In this document: piece by piece, positions 1-11,744 of the stretch
Layout: each line of letters starts with the position of its first letter
How positions within the stretch are numbered: position 1 is the stretch's first letter
NCBI GenBank assembly: GCA_013399305.1
Contig: VXAI01000088.1
Location: forward strand, 1,799,230 to 1,863,229
From: Rostratula benghalensis
Taxonomy: Eukaryota; Chordata; Aves; Charadriiformes; Rostratulidae
Reading direction: 5' to 3'
Length of the DNA stretch: 64,000 nt
Position numbers and translations under genes: made by a program
The notes under the pieces: model-generated
Told to the model about the DNA's origin: nothing
Database searches by the model: none
Seen by the model: only the letters and a program-made list of their open reading frames with translations

Positions 1-425
1 CAACTTTCCAGGGATGGAAGTAAGGCTGACCGGTCTATAGTTGCCCGGGTCCTCCTTCTTGCCCTTTTTGAAGATTGGAGTGACATTAGCTCTCCTCCAA
101 TCCTCAGGTACTTGTCCCATTCCCCACGACTTGGCAAAGATGATGGAGAGTGGTCTAGCAATAACTTCAGCCAGCTCCCTCAGCACCTGTGGGTGCATCT
201 CATCAGGACTCATGGACGTGTGGACAGCCAGGTTGCTCAGCTGGTCCTTAACCCATTCCTCATCAACCAAGGCAACGTCCTCCTTTGTCCTGACTCCCTC
301 TGGGGCCTCAGGGGTATGGGACTCTTCAGGGCAGTCAGCAGCAGTATAGACTGAGGCAAAGAAGGCATTCAGTAACTCTGCCTTTTCTGTATCCTCTGTC
401 ACCAGGGCACCCGCCTCATTCAACA
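1..425 (-). mobile_element. CR1 LINE fragment, N-terminal reverse-transcriptase region
   Basis: Translated on the minus strand, bases 426 down to 1 give about 142 codons without a stop. They include NEAGALVTEDTEKAELLNAF, MSPDEMHPQVLRELAEVI, VPEDWRRANVTPIFKKGKK and NYRPVSLTSIPGK. This is the start of the reverse transcriptase of avian CR1-type non-LTR retrotransposons; the NYRPVSL block is diagnostic. Two consecutive TAA codons lie just upstream at about 427-432, where the similarity fades. The element continues past the left window edge. It has the same orientation as EDIL3. Confidence 0.9.
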
Positions 426-710
426 GTTATTAATTCCTCTCCTGACCTGTTGGTGATGGCTTCAGTTTATTGAAGCTCCAGAGAAAGATACCTGTCCTTT
501 GTTTATAATGTGTTATAATTAAGTTTGCAATTCCTATAGAAAACTGTATCTTTCAAAGGCTAATTTCAACACACTGCTTAGCAGTCCAAATCTTCTAGAA
601 GTCATTTAATTTCCTTATTATGTTAATTACTAGATTGGACTTAAACTAACATTTTATCCTATTCCAATTTTTGGTCTTTCATGTCCTTATTTAAGATGTT
701 TTTAAGCATG

Positions 711-751
711 TTTTTTTTTTTTGTTGTTTTCTTTTCTTTTTTTTTTTTTTT
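711..751. repeat. T-rich tract
   Basis: A nearly pure T stretch with a few G and C interruptions. It becomes poly-A rich on the gene strand and is not next to any exon. Confidence 0.85.
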
Positions 752-1516
752 CCCCAGAGAGTCGGTGTTAAAATACAATCTTTAAGTTGGTGGCCAGACA
801 GGAATCACTTATTTGGCTACTTTAACTGGTACTGGTATTAATGCTTGCTTTTCTAACAACACAATTAAAAAGATAATTAAACGATCCACACAATTTTCTC
901 CTTATGAGTTGTTTTCAGCGTTTAGGAAATGTTACAGCGCAGTCATTTTCTATCTAGTAAGCCTCTGCAGAATTCATTAAAAATAAACAGGTAAATATAA
1001 TAAAGAAAGGGAGAAAAAGGCAGGTGCAATAATAGATGAGAGGCAAATAACCCATTAGAGATAGTAAAAAAAAAAAATTGCTTTTTTTTTTAGTGACAGA
1101 ATGAACACCAACATTAAAATAAGCTCACCTAACCAATATGAAATGAAAAATAATGTTCCCTGACCATATTAAAAAAGGGAAAAATTCACCTCACATAACT
1201 TTCATCATTCAAAAATTCATTTCTAGTTTAAGCTAATTGTGTCTGTCTGTGGCTAACAGAGTAAAGGCGTATCTCCAGGGTGATTCATAACAGGAAACTT
1301 TGGACAGTGACCCAGGTAGGATAAATTATTCCTTGATAGTGCTGTCCTTTTCCCATTGATTGTAGAAAGAGCCTAAACAGCTAATCAGAAGTAGATCATT
1401 TAAGATATCTATAAATTGCATATGCAAGTTTTATATATAGGACCCATAAAAATAAAATTTGCTGTAAGTTTAGCCCTTTTGCATCAGGTTATACAGCCAA
1501 TGTCATGGTGAAATAT

Positions 1517-1534
1517 AAAAAAAAAAAAAAAAAA
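1517..1534. repeat. Poly-A run (18 A)
   Basis: An uninterrupted homopolymer in intron. No retroposed transcript was recognised directly upstream of it. Confidence 0.9.
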
Positions 1535-4108
1535 GGTCTGGATTATCTCTCTAGGATCATGTTAGCTCTGTTTGCACTGGACTGCTGGAGCTGACACAGC
1601 ATTAGGCATGACCATCCTTCGTCTTCTCTTAATCCTCATTTACCGCAGAATTTAGACAACTTCTTTGACATTGACTTGTAGTGATGGTGCAAAGCACAAC
1701 AGGTACCACTATAAGGTTTTGTAGATACTGGAGAAATGTAGCACAAAATCTACTTTCTATAAGAGTACTCTGCAATCTGGTTTAGCCTTCAGATAACTCT
1801 TTCATATTTTCACGTAGAAAATTAAACACTGTAAATAAATGCTAGGCAATGAAGATATGTAAATCCTATGATGGCATGAGATTTGTAGATAGAGATGATC
1901 TTGCATATATATATGACAAAAAGTGAATAAATATTTGGCATGCAGTTCTGCTTTTGTTTTCAAACAAGAGACTTTGCGATGTAAAAAAGATGATCGTGTA
2001 TTAGACTGAAAAAATAAGTCAATTTCCTCCCTGAGACAATTGTTTCTAACAGTGTAGATGAAAAATCTCAGTATTACTATCTAATATTGGAGATTAGGTT
2101 GGCAGGGAGATACCCAACCCAAACTTATTATACTCCTGGAAATCATCACATTTGAAAAATGTGTAGGTATGTATATAACAGTTGTTTTGCCAATCTTCAG
2201 ACAATCTGCTATCTTTATCACAAAGGGGTTTTTTTTTACCCCCCTAATAGTGCTTAGCTGATTCCATCGCATAGCATCAGCAAGAGAAACATTAGAATAA
2301 GACATTGCTTGTTGCCGCCACTCTGCTCCTTACAGGAAGGATGATTTTCTTAAATCATCTGAGCACAATGGTAACTATACAAAAGAACTGTGGATAAACT
2401 CAGTCAGGTTTACCACTCAGGCACATCAAGCTGCAAAAGCTTCCACTAGCTTTGCAGCAAAATACAAGCTGAACAACCAGATGAAGGTAAGTTTTGCAGA
2501 GAGTAAAATGTTTTAAAGTCTCAAGTACAACTTGTGACTAAAGTCTCCAGTACATAAAACTGCTGCAGTGCTGCTGGTGACCAGAGAGATATAAAAGGAA
2601 CCTCAGCAGGCTTCCATGACGGTCATCCTTTTCATCCAGCTGTGCTCTGTAGAGATTCAGGCTTTCAAGAAAACCCAATGCCAGCATATCACCAGTTTTA
2701 AGGTAAAATACGACCAGCACCCATGTAAAATTAGAAAGTTAGAACTAGGAAAACATACATTTCTGCAAAGGTAATGGTTAAGGGGAGAGAAGAAAGCTCC
2801 AGGCATTTGGAGACACCAAATGATCAGAGATGCCTCAGCACTGACGAATATTGCAGGGTATGGTAAGTCAGAGAAACAGCACTAGAGAAATCACTTGCTG
2901 AAGAACCAGGCAAATGACAAACAGGTAAAGGCATTAAAGTACGAGGTGTTGCTGTCCTTATTAGGCAGGTGGAGAGGGTAGGAAATCAATACAATAACAG
3001 ATATGGCATTTCTCAATCTAGCAGAAATAAGGAAATATTTTAAAACACCACAACTTAACTAGCAGTAAAGAGAGAAAATGGAGTTTAAGCCACTGTCTTC
3101 ATTTCATAGCATATAACTGCAGAAAGTTAATAGCAGAATGGGAATGGGTGTTGAGGAAAATGTTAATTTCTTTGAATTAAGTCTCGGTTAGGCTACTACT
3201 TCTAGCGTAGTAAAATGATACAGAACAGTGAAAATCTGTATCTAAAAGATCAATAGGAAGAATTTTCAATCTTTATAGCCTCAGTGCCTCATTCTGAGCA
3301 TAAGGTGGGAAGTACTTTAACATTTCCTTTAATGTCATGTAACTGAAAACATGTCAGGTGGGGTGACGGGCTGGAGTCACAGTCCTGGATGGTGTCCAGG
3401 AGGAGTAGCAGCATTTCCTGAACTGGCAAAGCATCCTGGTCATGGTAGTTCAGGAGGAGCTCCTGGGAAAAGCCTGGGAACTGGTTCAAGGTAGTAAATG
3501 ATGTTGATGAGCAAATCAAAATAACGAGGGAAATGAACTGCCCTAAGTGAAACTGAAGTTTAGTATTTCTTCAGTAATTAACTGGAAGTGCTTTACCTCA
3601 CTTAGTTTATGCTAAGTTTATACCCAGTTACGGGAAACAAACCCTTACTTTTTTTTTTTTTAAAAAAAATTAATCTGAAATTTATTCAGATGATATCACA
3701 GAAATATCTCCAAAAGAGAGTCCCTAAAGGCAGTATGCAGGAGTAGAGAGAGTTGCTTGCACACTAAAGAGGCAGGAAATAATGGAAGCTCCTGTGCTAT
3801 GAATTATTCCAGGTAACTGACATGGCAAGTGCGCCCTTGAGCAAGCATGTGAGGAAATCCAGACCCAGATTATGACTGAGCTGGAAAAGTAAGATTTTGG
3901 TCACCTGATCTCATTGTCTTCCCCCACTTCCATTACTGAGGAAGGCGTTCTGTGTAAAAGAGTGTTGCATGGGCACACAGATGCAGCACCAATAAAGTGA
4001 ATATACTTCTCGAACCCAAAATTGTACAGTTTGTGTTTGGAGCCACATAATGCTTTGTATTCCTCCCTCTGGAAATGTATTATGGCTATAGCCCTATTTG
4101 ATAAAAGG

Positions 4109-4167
4109 GCCAGAATACTTTAAAACAAAAAAGTAAAGTATTCCGTAGCCAGAATACTTTAAAACAA
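4109..4167. repeat. 20-bp direct repeat, two copies
   Basis: The unit gccagaatactttaaaacaa occurs exactly at 4109-4128 and again at 4148-4167. The 19-bp spacer contains aaagtattc, the inverted form of the gaatacttt core. Confidence 0.85.
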
Positions 4168-6540
4168 TGAGCATACTCAAATACAGCATTTTGAGAGAAA
4201 ACCAAGTAAAACAACCCCAACTCATGACAGAGAAGAATTTATCACTAGGGTTCATCAAAAAGTGCTGTAAACTGCCTGTAAGCAGCAAGTAGCATTTATG
4301 CACAATACAAACATCAGCTCTCAGCAACCATTATCACAGCAGGTACTCTGAGATGTATGTCAGCACACAAGCTTTTAAGCAGAGGAACAGTTGATAGCAA
4401 TGGCATTTGGGCAAGGATCCCCCAAAATAACTGTAAGTCAGAGCAGTTCTGTTTGAGTCGTCCACATACCACACACTAAAGAATAATTGTTAAAGGCATT
4501 TAGTAGGCTTTTATCCAATTATATAGTGAAAATTATAAAAGATACACCAAATAAGGCATGCAGAGAAAATTCAAAAGGCATGGAAAGTGAACACGGTGAA
4601 ATATTATATTGGTAGGTCAGCTACTCTAGCAAAATTCAGAAATCTATGTCTGTATAAGCCTGTTTTAGGATATCATGGAATCGCTACCGGGATCATTCTT
4701 TTTAATATGTAATTGCTGAGGGAAAAAGGCATACAGATAAGTTTGTTTTCACATGCTTTTCCTGCCAAATGTGTTTTGACTAAATTCTATGGAAGCAGCA
4801 CGACGATTAAATTGCAGTTGGTGTGTTAAGAGGTTGCAATACAATACTCTGCATTTTTAAGAAAAAACAACACAACTATCAGTAAAGAGAACAACAATGA
4901 ACAGACAAATTTACATGACAGGCATACCTTTTTTACAGAATCATTACCTAGACTTGAATCCTGTGCGTCCATATCTACTCAAGGACTGAACTCAGAATAA
5001 TCAGCCTATAGCATACGTTAACAACCAACTTAGCATTGAAAAAACAAATGGGTTTAATGCCTTCTAGGTTTTGGTTTTACTTTTTGTTTTTCAAACAAGA
5101 AATATTATGATACTTTTTTTGAGAAATATTTTAAGCATGATGACTTTCAGGAAAGGACAAATTGCTTACATTCCTGTGAAGATTCCCATATTCAGTAGAA
5201 TTCATTTCATAGACATATGATAAATAAAATAAAAGACAAATATTTCCTCACAGCTTTCTCCTGACTGGAGCAAAAGAAGTATTTTTGCTACTTCAAGGAC
5301 TTGGAGAGACTGTGCAAGTCGTCAGATTACTTTTGCAGGTTCCGGTAGGTTCAAACATAGAACGAATTAGAATGGAGTTTTAGAATATGAGAATTAAATC
5401 TGCAGCCTCTTGCCTTCTGCAGCTAGTTAAAAATCCACTGATTCTGTGGAGTGTCTGCACAACCTTAGTTATTTGGTATCACTGATGGGGCTAAAACTGA
5501 CTATGGTACACCTGAGTTTCCTTCATATGGAGAAAAATTTTCATCACCTTCTCCACCATAAAACACATCAATAAAATGTTCCTCCTCTGCAGAAGTTACC
5601 AACTGCTATTTCAAAAAGATGCTCTAAAAAACTTTCAGTGAATCCCAGGATCTTCAGTTATTACAAAAGCTAGACAGACAAAGCAACTGCTCCTTCATTT
5701 CAGAGAGTGTGTAAACTTGGGAGAAAAGATGTAATCCTATTGCTAAATTACTTAGCAATTGTAGGTAAAACAGGTAATATGTCATAATTTATATGTGAAA
5801 AGATTGCAGCTAGTTAGTAGCCACATCTAAGGCTATTGAGGATTCCCACTGAGAATTGCACTGTGACTGGCAGCTGACTCAAAACACCGCTATTTTCAAC
5901 AGTTCAGAAAATGTAAATGTGTCAGTGACTGGTCAAACAGGCTTCCATAACAGTGATTTATTGCAGTCTTTTACATTAGTGTACTACTGACTTGTATAAA
6001 TCACTCCTAGGTGGAAAACAACACCTGTGCACAGCTTTATAATGAATTAATTCACAGAATCAATCTTGCCACCTTCAGAGCAAAGTTGGAAGGTAATTTT
6101 GGATAGTGTCATTAGACAAAGACCATTTCTATGGATGAGAGCTGCTAACATGCATGAAGTTGAAACAGATACACTTTTCCAGCTTTGGAAGGACAGAACA
6201 GGAAAAAAATAATCATCTCTCTTAACAAAAGTGGAAAACCCATTAAAACAGACCTGCAACTACCATTTACATTCATCAAGAAAGGAAAATTCATGCTGGG
6301 TGACTTCTAAGATTTGGCTAGTGGAGGTGAAGTTTTCCCTAAGCGAGGTCTTCTGCAACTGAGGTACCAAAGACATCAAGATCTGTGTGGGCTTTCATAG
6401 CTTCTTCATCTGCAGGTGGCAGAGTTAGGATGGCTACCCTCAGAAACTGAAGAATATGAATATAATCCTAAACCAGTCAACCATCCCCATACCTGAAACA
6501 CAAAGAAGGTAAGCATTTGGGAAAATGTATGTGAAATTAC

Positions 6541-6725
6541 CTGCAGCCACTGTGACTGGTCGTTGTGGCCTGAGGTCCAGGCATTAACTTTGCCTTGCTT
6601 ATCCAGCCGGGCTTTTCTGGGCTCCCAAGCAAACATGTCCATGTTGAGAGTACGGAAAACACTGGAGGCAGTAATTTGGAAGTCCTGTATATGTCCTGAT
6701 TTCATCCCCAGGGGTTCAGAGCAAC
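6541..6725 (-). CDS. EDIL3: EDIL3 exon encoding the first part of discoidin domain C2
   Basis: This 185-nt exon opens the second discoidin domain, C2. After completing the split Gly codon it encodes 61 residues, from [16 protein letters not shown] through [20 protein letters not shown] to [15 protein letters not shown]. It is the structural counterpart of the C1 exon at 29085-29266: same phases (1 in, 0 out), three bases longer, and with the same NAWT...W-Q ending. The acceptor is gctgttccag ending at 6726. The donor is CAG followed by gtaatt (6540-6535), with a weak +5 base. Compared with the human protein as I remember it, HIQDFQ has Phe for Tyr, SSVFR has Val for Ile, and MFAWE has Ala for Thr next to the Trp of the first loop. 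The rest of C2 (the part starting DLLVP in known EDIL3) is not in the window. Confidence 0.97.
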
Positions 6726-7457
6726 CTGGAACAGCAAAATACGATCTGTGACACCACCTACTTATCTCTGTACGTGATTTAGCTTTTCCATTATGGAAAA
6801 CTAGCAATTCTTGTAGAAAAGGCTTTAATCACAACTATTGTTAGAGAAACTTGCAAACAAACAAATGAAAAATAGTCAATTCAAGGCACTTTATTTCAAC
6901 ACTACATAGGGAGAATCAAAAACAAGATAGAGAATTCAACGTATATTGTCTGGGCATAAATATATGAATGCAAACAAACAGAAAGGATGACTTTCATCTC
7001 TTTTTATCTTTGTTTTCTTTTCCTGTCCAGCAGATCATTATTGTTTCCCCTATTCAGTTCAATTTGATCACTTTTTTATGCCATGTCACGTCAACCATGT
7101 GTTTGCCTGCTGAGGAAAGATTAATTTTCCTTTAAGCCACTACTGAAGTAAAATGTTAAAAAACAATGAGCTTCTCTATGTTTTTGAATCACTCGACATC
7201 TAGCCATAGACTTAGAAAGCCTGAATGCCCATTGACAGAGTGAAATTCTACATAAAAACAACTGTGAAGGGGGTAAAATAGTTGGAGATAATCGCTTAGG
7301 AGAAATTGAGAGTTAATAGCTTATTTGTTTATATTAAGTGGATGTCCCATATCATTGTGTTATTTTGATTGTAGCAAAAGATACATCTTGGGCTTCTTCT
7401 TCCTCTGCTGAGTGTCCATGAAAAAAAGAATAAAAATAAAAATTAATGAGTGACTTT

Positions 7458-7830
7458 ATGTCCCAGAAGAGGGAAGCAGCACCCTTTGACCTCATTGCTC
7501 TCTACAGCTCCCTGAAGGGAGGGTGTAGAGAGGCAGGATCGGTCTCTTTGACCAAGTCACAGGCAATTAGACAAAAGGAAATGGCCTCAAGTTGCATCAC
7601 AGCAGGCTTAGATTGGATATTAGGAAAAAAAAATTACATGGAAATGTTTATTAAGCATTGGAATGGACTGCCCAGGGCAGTGGTTGAGGCACTCTCCCTG
7701 CAGGTACTCAAAAGATGGGTAGACACAGTGCTTAGTGACATGGTTTGGTAATGTTTTTTATGGGACTTAGGTTGACGGTCAGACTAGATGATCTTAAAAG
7801 TCTCTTCCAACCCAGAAAGTTCTGATTATG
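7458..7830 (+). mobile_element. CR1 LINE 3'-end fragment
   Basis: The plus strand shows the classic end of CR1. It begins with gacctcattgctctctac, continues with gaaatggcctcaagttgc and gcttagattggatattagg, then tggaatggactgcccaggg. It ends with gactagatgatcttaaaag and ccaaccc. This is the C-terminal reading frame and 3' UTR of a strongly 5'-truncated insertion. The terminal 8-bp microsatellite has decayed. It lies antisense to EDIL3 inside an intron. Confidence 0.9.
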
Positions 7831-8810
7831 GCAGCAGCACTGTAACAACAGTATTGGAACACAAGAGAGGTGGATGAGGCTCATGGTTTTAAGATTAAAA
7901 GAAATAAGGAAAAGAGAGCCACGTCAAGTGACTGACACCAAGAGGGCTGCTAAGAGGTCAAAACCCCACAGATTTATGGCTGGGTGGAGTAATGTTTGAC
8001 TGTTGTTCGAGGCAAAGGTGAAAGATACAGAAGGAAACATTAAAAGTAGCAGTTTTCTCATTTCCTTCATCCCCCAGCTGTCAATAACCTGCACATCTGC
8101 AGTTGTCCTAAGGTTTTCACTTCACAAATTTGGTGATCCAACTTAGTTCAGTAGCTGAGTTAACGCAGTTAAATTCCAAAAGATATTTTTATCTCATTGA
8201 GTGAGAGTGTGCCCAGGAACTAAAAAAACCCTATTTTGCAAGGGGCGCACAGAACCTTGACTTTACGTATCACTGGGAAGACAGAGGTTTTCTACCAGAG
8301 ACTCACAGGCCACATCTCTGAGCTGGTTGCTCTCAGGAAATCATTTGCTGAGTCACCAGCTGTGTTTCTTAAAGCACACGCATAGGCTGTGAGGGCTCTC
8401 CTGCTGGGACCATGACTACCCAGCTGGTGTCTCTTGGTAGAGCCAGAGCACTGTGTGACCACTTGAAGACAGTGTAAAAGTTTCAGTTTTGCTTTTCATT
8501 TTATTTGAGCTAGGTATCAAAACTTGTGTTTTTCTTAGAAGTCTATTTCCTCCACAGTAAGTTTACTCAGATTTAAAGATTTGATTCTTTTTTCATTTTC
8601 TTTGACATTATTAGCATAGACCTTTTGGTTGGATTCTATTTTCTGTTTCTCCTGCAGCTTTAACACATGGAATTAAGTGGGATTATTAGGAATTCAAATC
8701 AGGAAGGTAAGAACAGGTCCTTAGCAGGGGTCTAGCAGCAGGAGCAAATGTGCATTACAGGAGACAGACAATAATAATATGCTCTTCAGTGTAGTAACAA
8801 CTGTATGTAA

Positions 8811-8830
8811 AATTTGAAATATTTCAAATT
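8811..8830. repeat. 20-bp perfect palindrome
   Basis: aatttgaaatatttcaaatt is its own reverse complement. It could form a cruciform but has no loop and no known role here. Confidence 0.85.
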
Positions 8831-9235
8831 CAAGTAAGAAATAAGTAGAAAATAGGGTAAATTTTTGAAAAAATACCACCCAGCCTTTCAGAACTGATTC
8901 TCAGTGCACAAATGGAAATCACACAGCCTTATCAGTAGACTGAACTACTTAGTTCAAAACAACAATAAAACAACCTTCCCGGGAGTAGGAGGGAGCAATT
9001 GATAGCACAAATGAGAGAGATTCATCTGTTGCTTTAGAGAAGGACTTTGCTTATTATTCAGTTCTGAAGTACCACTCCAGGATCACAAGGGCTCTCAGCA
9101 GGAATGTTTCATCTGAGGAATCTGAAGGAGGTTCCTGACACAAAAATATGTGTTGTCAAAACTGTTTTTCAGCGCTGGTCCAATCCATCAAAAATACTCT
9201 TTCCTGAGTATTATTATTGATTTATGAAATAACAG

Positions 9236-9280
9236 ATGTGTCTGCTTGTGTGTCTGTGTGTGCATGTGTGTATGCACTGG
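9236..9280. repeat. TG-rich microsatellite
   Basis: Imperfect TG dinucleotides with interspersed tc and ca steps (gtgtgtctgtgtgtgcatg). Confidence 0.8.
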
Positions 9281-10422
9281 TACGATTTTACACTCACCTT
9301 CCTTCTCCACTGACCCAAAGGGAGGAGGAAGAGAGTTGTTAAAGGCAATCGGAAAAAGTGTGAACTTAAACCACAAAAGGATCTGCATGCAAAGGTTTAC
9401 CTGTGTCTTGTCTTCTTGGGATAGGATTCATGTAACATTAGCAAAACCAGCATAGATCTATTATTTGGGGGCAAAGGTGATTTTTAATTGTTTTTTTAAA
9501 TTAATTGAGTGATATTTTTCTTTTCTGAAAATTAAGAAGATATTTAAAATATTTTCTCCCTATTAACTAACATAGGATTCCTTTCCAGATTAGATGAATT
9601 TACTGAATTGGTACATGGCCACCAACACACACAAGCATCAACAAAGCATGACTCAGATCACATGTTAAGAAGGCAGAGCCTGCCATATGCAGATGTTTGA
9701 GCATGTGAGTGAATTGCATGAGTAAGTGACCATGTTGTGCGAACAGTTACCTGTTTTTAAAAACAACAGCTTGATGCTACTATTAATAACATCTTAATGA
9801 ATAAAGGCATTCTAATAAACAATATCTGTGATCTGATTCTCTCCCCAAATCAATACTCTTATGAAGGGAAAAGAATTTGCAACACAGAGATGTGCAAAAT
9901 GCAAGTCTGGCAGGAACACAAGGCTATGAAAATTAATGCCTGATTAATTGATGGCCAACTCTGCAAGCATTGAGCATGGTTTTCCATAAGGTCTGACCAT
10001 GGGGCTTGGTAAGTAAAGCTATTTATTGAACATTTTGCTGAAGTTCGTCCTAAGAAAGGCGTAGTCATGATGGTCTGATGGTGCAACAGTGGCACTCCCT
10101 TCAATAGCCATTGTCTTCTCCAGCACCAGACTTCTTAGGAAAGCCAGGCCTCTAAAAGTACTTTTCTGCCTAAGACAGACCACCCGGAATTAGAGTGAAT
10201 TAGTCTGTCGTTTTGTATAATTATACTCTTCTTGCAGTAAGACTGAAATTGTTCTGCTGAGCCTTGGCTGCCTGCAGTTCTAAGAAATTATGACCTTGAA
10301 ACTGTTAGGAGACCACTGAAATGAATTCACTTCACTAGCTTTCACAGTTCTTTGAGCAAAACAATTCCTGGTCATTCTGGCAAGGACTTACTCTAAATTG
10401 TGGTTCCAGAAATGGAAGACAT

Positions 10423-10444
10423 AAAAAAAAAAAAAAAAAAAAAA
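10423..10444. repeat. Poly-A run (22 A)
   Basis: An uninterrupted homopolymer in intron. The sequence to its left was not recognised as a processed transcript. Confidence 0.9.
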
Positions 10445-11599
10445 GAAATCTAATAGACTAAAGCAGCCAGACAGAATTTTCTATTTACTCTCAAACCTAT
10501 CTATATTGGAAAAGGGCTACAGTGAGATTAATGCATTAACTTTTCATTTCTGAACCTGGTTTTGATGCCTCTAGAGGACTGAGAATTATTTAACTCCAGC
10601 TGCTTTGATGTATCATTCGTGAACTGGATGACTATTGTTTGTACAGTAAGCAGGCAGCCACATAAAATCATTCTTAAATGAATTCAGTGGAGCACTCCCA
10701 CTGGTAAAGGTTGATCTCTTGAAAAAGATAAAAAATTTACATGCTTTACTGAATTTGTAAGGGAACATGGTTCTTGCTGAGAGTGGCTAGAGGTCAGGCT
10801 TTACATTTATGAGCTATAACTTCTGCTGCTACAAACCTTAAGAGGGTTTATACTGGCTCTGCTTGTTCATTTACTTTTTGCTACAAGACACGTTCCCTGC
10901 TTCTGCTGGAAATCCACAAAACAGATCTAAAGTGAAATCTTGACTAAAGCAGCCCGGCAAAATGTAATGTAGTGCACTTTGAGTGGTCCTCGACTGCATC
11001 TAAAGCAGCCTTGTCCCTCTGAGGGTGTCACACAGCACATCGGCCAGGAGGAACACCCAGCAGCCAGGAGAAGTTACTTGGATGGGCTTCGATGCCAGCT
11101 TCTGCTGTGACTCTGCTGTGCAAGCACAGCACAAACAACTTGGTCTCTCAGAAGCTGTCTTCAGTGCTTCGTGTAGGCTGTGCTGCTGAGTGTAATGAGA
11201 CGCTCTGTCTCGCGGTCTGCCTGGTGTGTAACATAACGGGTCCTGATAGCTGTTGATACTTATTAAAATTGCTGTAAATGACCTTTTCTAGGTCGTACGT
11301 AATTGGAGGCCAATGTGCACAGAAGGATTTACAAAGCGTTATTAGGCTGCTACCACATTACCCTACTACTATTACTGCCCTAGTGCAAGCAACTGTTGTC
11401 ACTTACTTACATCATTTAGGTAAGTGTGGCTGCCTACATAATTTAAATAAAGAGGTATAAGTAACTGTCTGGATAAGCTCAGCCCTGCCATCTGCATCCC
11501 ATCAGGAATAAATTGCATGTGGTCTAGACCCTGGGCACAAAAATAATCCGTGCTGTTTGATGGCTGACATCTGAGATGTAGTGGTTGTAGAAAACCCAC

Positions 11600-11744
11600 C
11601 TGACAGTTCACAGCCAAGAAGCTCCATTCTCAACGTACAGTGTCTTCTGCACACTTGGGGATACAGACGTATGTACTGCGACTTGATTGGAGGGGTGAAG
11701 GAGTTAGCATATGGGGTGTTGTTGTCCACGTTCCCACGAAACAC
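11600..11744 (-). CDS. EDIL3: EDIL3 exon encoding the end of discoidin domain C1
   Basis: This 145-nt exon finishes discoidin domain C1. It encodes 48 residues from [16 protein letters not shown] through [19 protein letters not shown] to MELLGCELS, plus the first base of a Gly codon. The Cys of LLGCELS is the C-terminal partner of the Cys that opens the domain at 29264. The extra CRRHC cysteine pair is typical of the C1 domain in this family. The acceptor is ttcaccacag ending at 11745. The donor is CAG followed by gtgggt (11599-11594), a usable but non-canonical donor. Entry is phase 0 and exit is phase 1, so the three C1 exons together form a symmetric phase 1-1 block of 483 nt. Confidence 0.98.

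Larger units (their letters stand above)
1..6540 (-). other. EDIL3: EDIL3 intron following C2 exon 1 (3' end outside window)
   Basis: This is intron sequence downstream of the donor at 6540 on the minus strand. I looked for the next C2 exon, expected to begin DLLVPTKVTG, and found no match, so the intron is at least 6.5 kb. It holds a CR1 reverse-transcriptase fragment at 1 to about 425, homopolymer tracts near 711-751 and 1517-1534, and a 20-bp direct repeat near 4.1 kb. Nothing else is recognisable. A short antisense open frame at 3289-3519 resembles no family I know. Confidence 0.85.
6726..11599 (-). other. EDIL3: EDIL3 intron between C1 exon 3 and C2 exon 1
   Basis: This 4874-nt phase 1 intron is bounded by donor gtgggt (11599) and acceptor ccag (6726). 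It contains a CR1 3' end at about 7458-7830, a 20-bp perfect palindrome at 8811-8830, a TG-rich stretch near 9236-9280 and a 22-A run at 10423-10444. I see no genes or other structure in the remainder. Confidence 0.95.

Noticed and set aside
3289..3519. 76-codon minus-strand frame considered as the next C2 exon
   Set aside because: It contains none of the expected discoidin motifs (VTGIITQGAK, YSNDG) and has no matching splice sites.
6406..6807. 133-codon frame as a stand-alone gene
   Set aside because: It is C2 exon 1 of EDIL3 plus read-through of both flanking introns; the real coding part is 6541-6725.
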